From JAFLCL01 sp039809495 (GTDB taxonomy: Bacteria > Myxococcota_A > Polyangia > Polyangiales > Sandaracinaceae), in the NCBI GenBank assembly GCA_039809495.1, contig JBDHVC010000013.1, positions 1 through 64,000 on the forward strand: a stretch of 64,000 nucleotides of DNA. The letters run 5' to 3'. Of the stretch, positions 62,581 through 64,000 are shown one piece after another (within the stretch, counting starts at the first letter, position 1; each line of letters begins with the position of its first letter). A program made the position numbers and the translations under genes. The notes under the pieces were generated by a model, which was not told the DNA's origin, ran no database searches, and saw only the letters and a program-made list of their open reading frames with translations.

Positions 62581-64000
62581 ATGTCGGACGCGCGGTTTCC
62601 CTCGATCATCGTCTACGAGGATCGGTTCGAGGCGAGCGGGAGCTTCGCCGAGACGCAGGCCGAGTACCTCGATCCCGATCCGGGGACGGTGCGCGAGCTC
62701 GAGGCGCTCGTTCGCGCGAAGAACGTCGGGATCGTCGCGCACTACTACATGGCCCCGGATCTCCAGGGCGTGCTCGGCAAGCTCGACTGGCCCCACGTCA
62801 CGATCTCCGACTCGCTCAAGATGGCGGACACGGCCGTCTCGATGGTGGAGAAGGGCGCGGAGCGCGTCGTCGTGCTCGGCGTCGACTTCATGAGCGAGAA
62901 CGCGCGCGCGGTCCTCGACCAGGCGGGCCACGGGGCGACGCCGGTCTATCGCGTCGCGACGGACGCGATCGGGTGCTCGCTCGCCGAGGCGGCCGAGAGC
63001 TCGCGCTACGCCGCCTTCCTCGAGCGGGCGTCGGGGGTGCCGCGCGCGCTCCACGTCGTCTACATCAACACGAGCCTCCGGACGAAGGCCGAGGCCCACG
63101 CGAGGGTGCCGACGATCACCGTCACGAGCTCGAACGTCGTCAAGACGATCCTCACCGCGTTCGACGAGATCCCCGACGTCGAGGTCTTCTTCGGCCCCGA
63201 CACCTACATGGGACAGAACCTCCGGAGGCTCTTCGAGCGGCTCGTCCTGCTCGGCGACGACGCCGTCCGCGCGATCCACCCCGCGCACGACGTCGCCTCG
63301 ATCCGGCGCGCGCTCGAGCGCTTCCACTTCTTCGGCGAGGGGCACTGCGTCGTCCACCACATGTTCGGGGCCGAGGTCGCGCGGCGCGTCGTCGCGGACT
63401 ACCCCGACGCGTTCGTCACCGCGCACCTCGAGGTGCCCGGCGAGATGTTCGAGCTCGCCCTCGAAGCGCGCGGAGACGATCGAGGCGTCGTCGGGAGCAC
63501 GAGCGACATCCTCCGCTTCATCTCGCGGAAGATCGGCGAGGCGCTGAAGAGGCCCGAGCCCGCGCGCCCCGCGTTCATCCTCGGCACCGAGTCCGGGATG
63601 ATCACCGCGATCGTCCGCGACGTGCAGGCGCAGCTCCGCGCGGCCCGCCGCGACGACGTGGCCTGCGAGGTGATCTTCCCGGTCGCGAGCGAGGCGATCA
63701 CGCGCACAAACGACGCGAACCTCCTCGTCGTCCCCGGCGCGTCGGGCGGTGAGGGGTGCACCGCCGCGGGCGGCTGCGCGACCTGCCCCTACATGAAGAT
63801 GAACTCGCTCGACGCGCTCTTCGAGCTGCTGCGCCAGCTCCCGGCGTCGAGGGGCGAGGCGCCGAGGCACCTCGCGGCCTACCACCCGCGCACCTACGAG
63901 GGCCGCGTGAGCGGCCGCGCCGTCGCCGAGCTCGGCTCCGAGCCGATCCTCCACATGCGCGGCTTCCAAGCGACGGGGCACATCCCCGCCGCCCTCCGAG
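62581..64000 (+). CDS. nadA: Quinolinate synthase, plant/chloroplast-like (3' partial)
   Basis: 473 codons to the window edge with no stop. It makes quinolinate from iminoaspartate and dihydroxyacetone phosphate with a 4Fe-4S cluster. The sequence follows the long plant quinolinate synthase: AHYYMAPDLQGVLGKLDWPH, ISDSLKMADTAVSM, VLGVDFMSENARAVLDQAG, IGCSLAEAAE, VVYINTSLRTKAEAHARVPT, FFGPDTYMGQN. Cluster Cys residues include GCTAAGGCATCPYMKMNSL. The plant N-terminal SufE domain is absent. Not a short E. coli-type NadA. No strong ribosome site before the ATG. Confidence 0.9.
   Translation, partial: MSDARFPSIIVYEDRFEASGSFAETQAEYLDPDPGTVRELEALVRAKNVGIVAHYYMAPDLQGVLGKLDWPHVTISDSLKMADTAVSMVEKGAERVVVLGVDFMSENARAVLDQAGHGATPVYRVATDAIGCSLAEAAESSRYAAFLERASGVPRALHVVYINTSLRTKAEAHARVPTITVTSSNVVKTILTAFDEIPDVEVFFGPDTYMGQNLRRLFERLVLLGDDAVRAIHPAHDVASIRRALERFHFFGEGHCVVHHMFGAEVARRVVADYPDAFVTAHLEVPGEMFELALEARGDDRGVVGSTSDILRFISRKIGEALKRPEPARPAFILGTESGMITAIVRDVQAQLRAARRDDVACEVIFPVASEAITRTNDANLLVVPGASGGEGCTAAGGCATCPYMKMNSLDALFELLRQLPASRGEAPRHLAAYHPRTYEGRVSGRAVAELGSEPILHMRGFQATGHIPAALR

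Noticed and set aside
62521..63981. N-terminal extension of the acetate kinase frame
   Set aside because: In-frame but antisense to nadA; acetate kinase homology starts exactly at the ATG at 62520.

Overview
The window is very GC-rich DNA, with strong G/C preference at third codon positions. It is densely coding on both strands and carries no tRNA, rRNA, CRISPR or insertion element that I could find. The gene content points to a myxobacterium, probably of the Polyangia/Sandaracinaceae type. The signs are three Hanks-type Ser/Thr kinases (two with zinc-ribbon N-termini, one with four PEGA repeats), several Cys-rich calcium-binding-like lipoproteins, an OmpA protein with thrombospondin type 3 repeats, a Spo0M-like protein and a b558-type succinate dehydrogenase. 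This placement is inferred from gene families, not from a marker gene. Both window edges cut genes: a type III secretion/flagellar stator (FliH/SctL) on the left and a plant-type quinolinate synthase on the right.

Layout. 1-3.4 kb: FliH/SctL end, an M50 membrane protease and an unknown membrane protein. 3.4-6.5 kb: a small DUF1232-like protein and an OmpA/TSP3 outer-membrane protein with the best promoter in the window. 6.5-14.6 kb, all on the minus strand: an MCE/MlaD lipid-binding protein, an LPTM flippase, a DegT aminotransferase, myo-inositol-phosphate synthase, a GH3-family acyl-adenylating enzyme and an inositol monophosphatase. This looks like a pathway that makes inositol, perhaps aminates or acylates it, and handles a lipid product at the envelope; it is my best candidate for an undescribed system. 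14.8-22.5 kb: class II DAHP synthase, oligopeptidase A, a Spo0M-Tudor-like protein and an unusual c-type cytochrome. 22.6-30.3 kb: MutS2 with a coupled small membrane protein, a 1144-residue repeat lipoprotein, an ion antiporter and a frameshifted small membrane-protein gene. 30.4-34.5 kb: a methyltransferase and the overlapping set mutL-miaA-acpH. 34.6-41 kb: three kinases and a second LPTM protein. 41-47.3 kb: a minus-strand run of dprA, a lipoprotein, trmFO, two small membrane proteins, a parvulin-like lipoprotein and a Roadblock-like protein. 47.4-53.1 kb: FKBP isomerase, cardiolipin synthase, secreted lipoproteins, a DUF695-RraB fusion and a KamA-family radical SAM enzyme. 53.3-58.8 kb: sdhCAB and an SLC13 transporter. 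58.9-64 kb: a Cys-rich lipoprotein, N-formylglutamate amidohydrolase, an acetate kinase-PduL fusion and nadA.

Translation signals fall into three groups. Many genes have a clear GGAGG-type site. Many neighbours overlap by four bases (ATGA, GTGA or TTGA), which implies coupling. About eight genes have no ribosome site but carry a TANNNT-like box 6-7 bases before the start codon, as expected for leaderless mRNAs. No stretch over 300 bases lacks a gene; the longest gaps (6256-6521, 49106-49385, 14572-14788, 53109-53311) hold promoters, repeats or nothing I recognise. The numerous long antisense reading frames are GC-bias shadows and are not listed.
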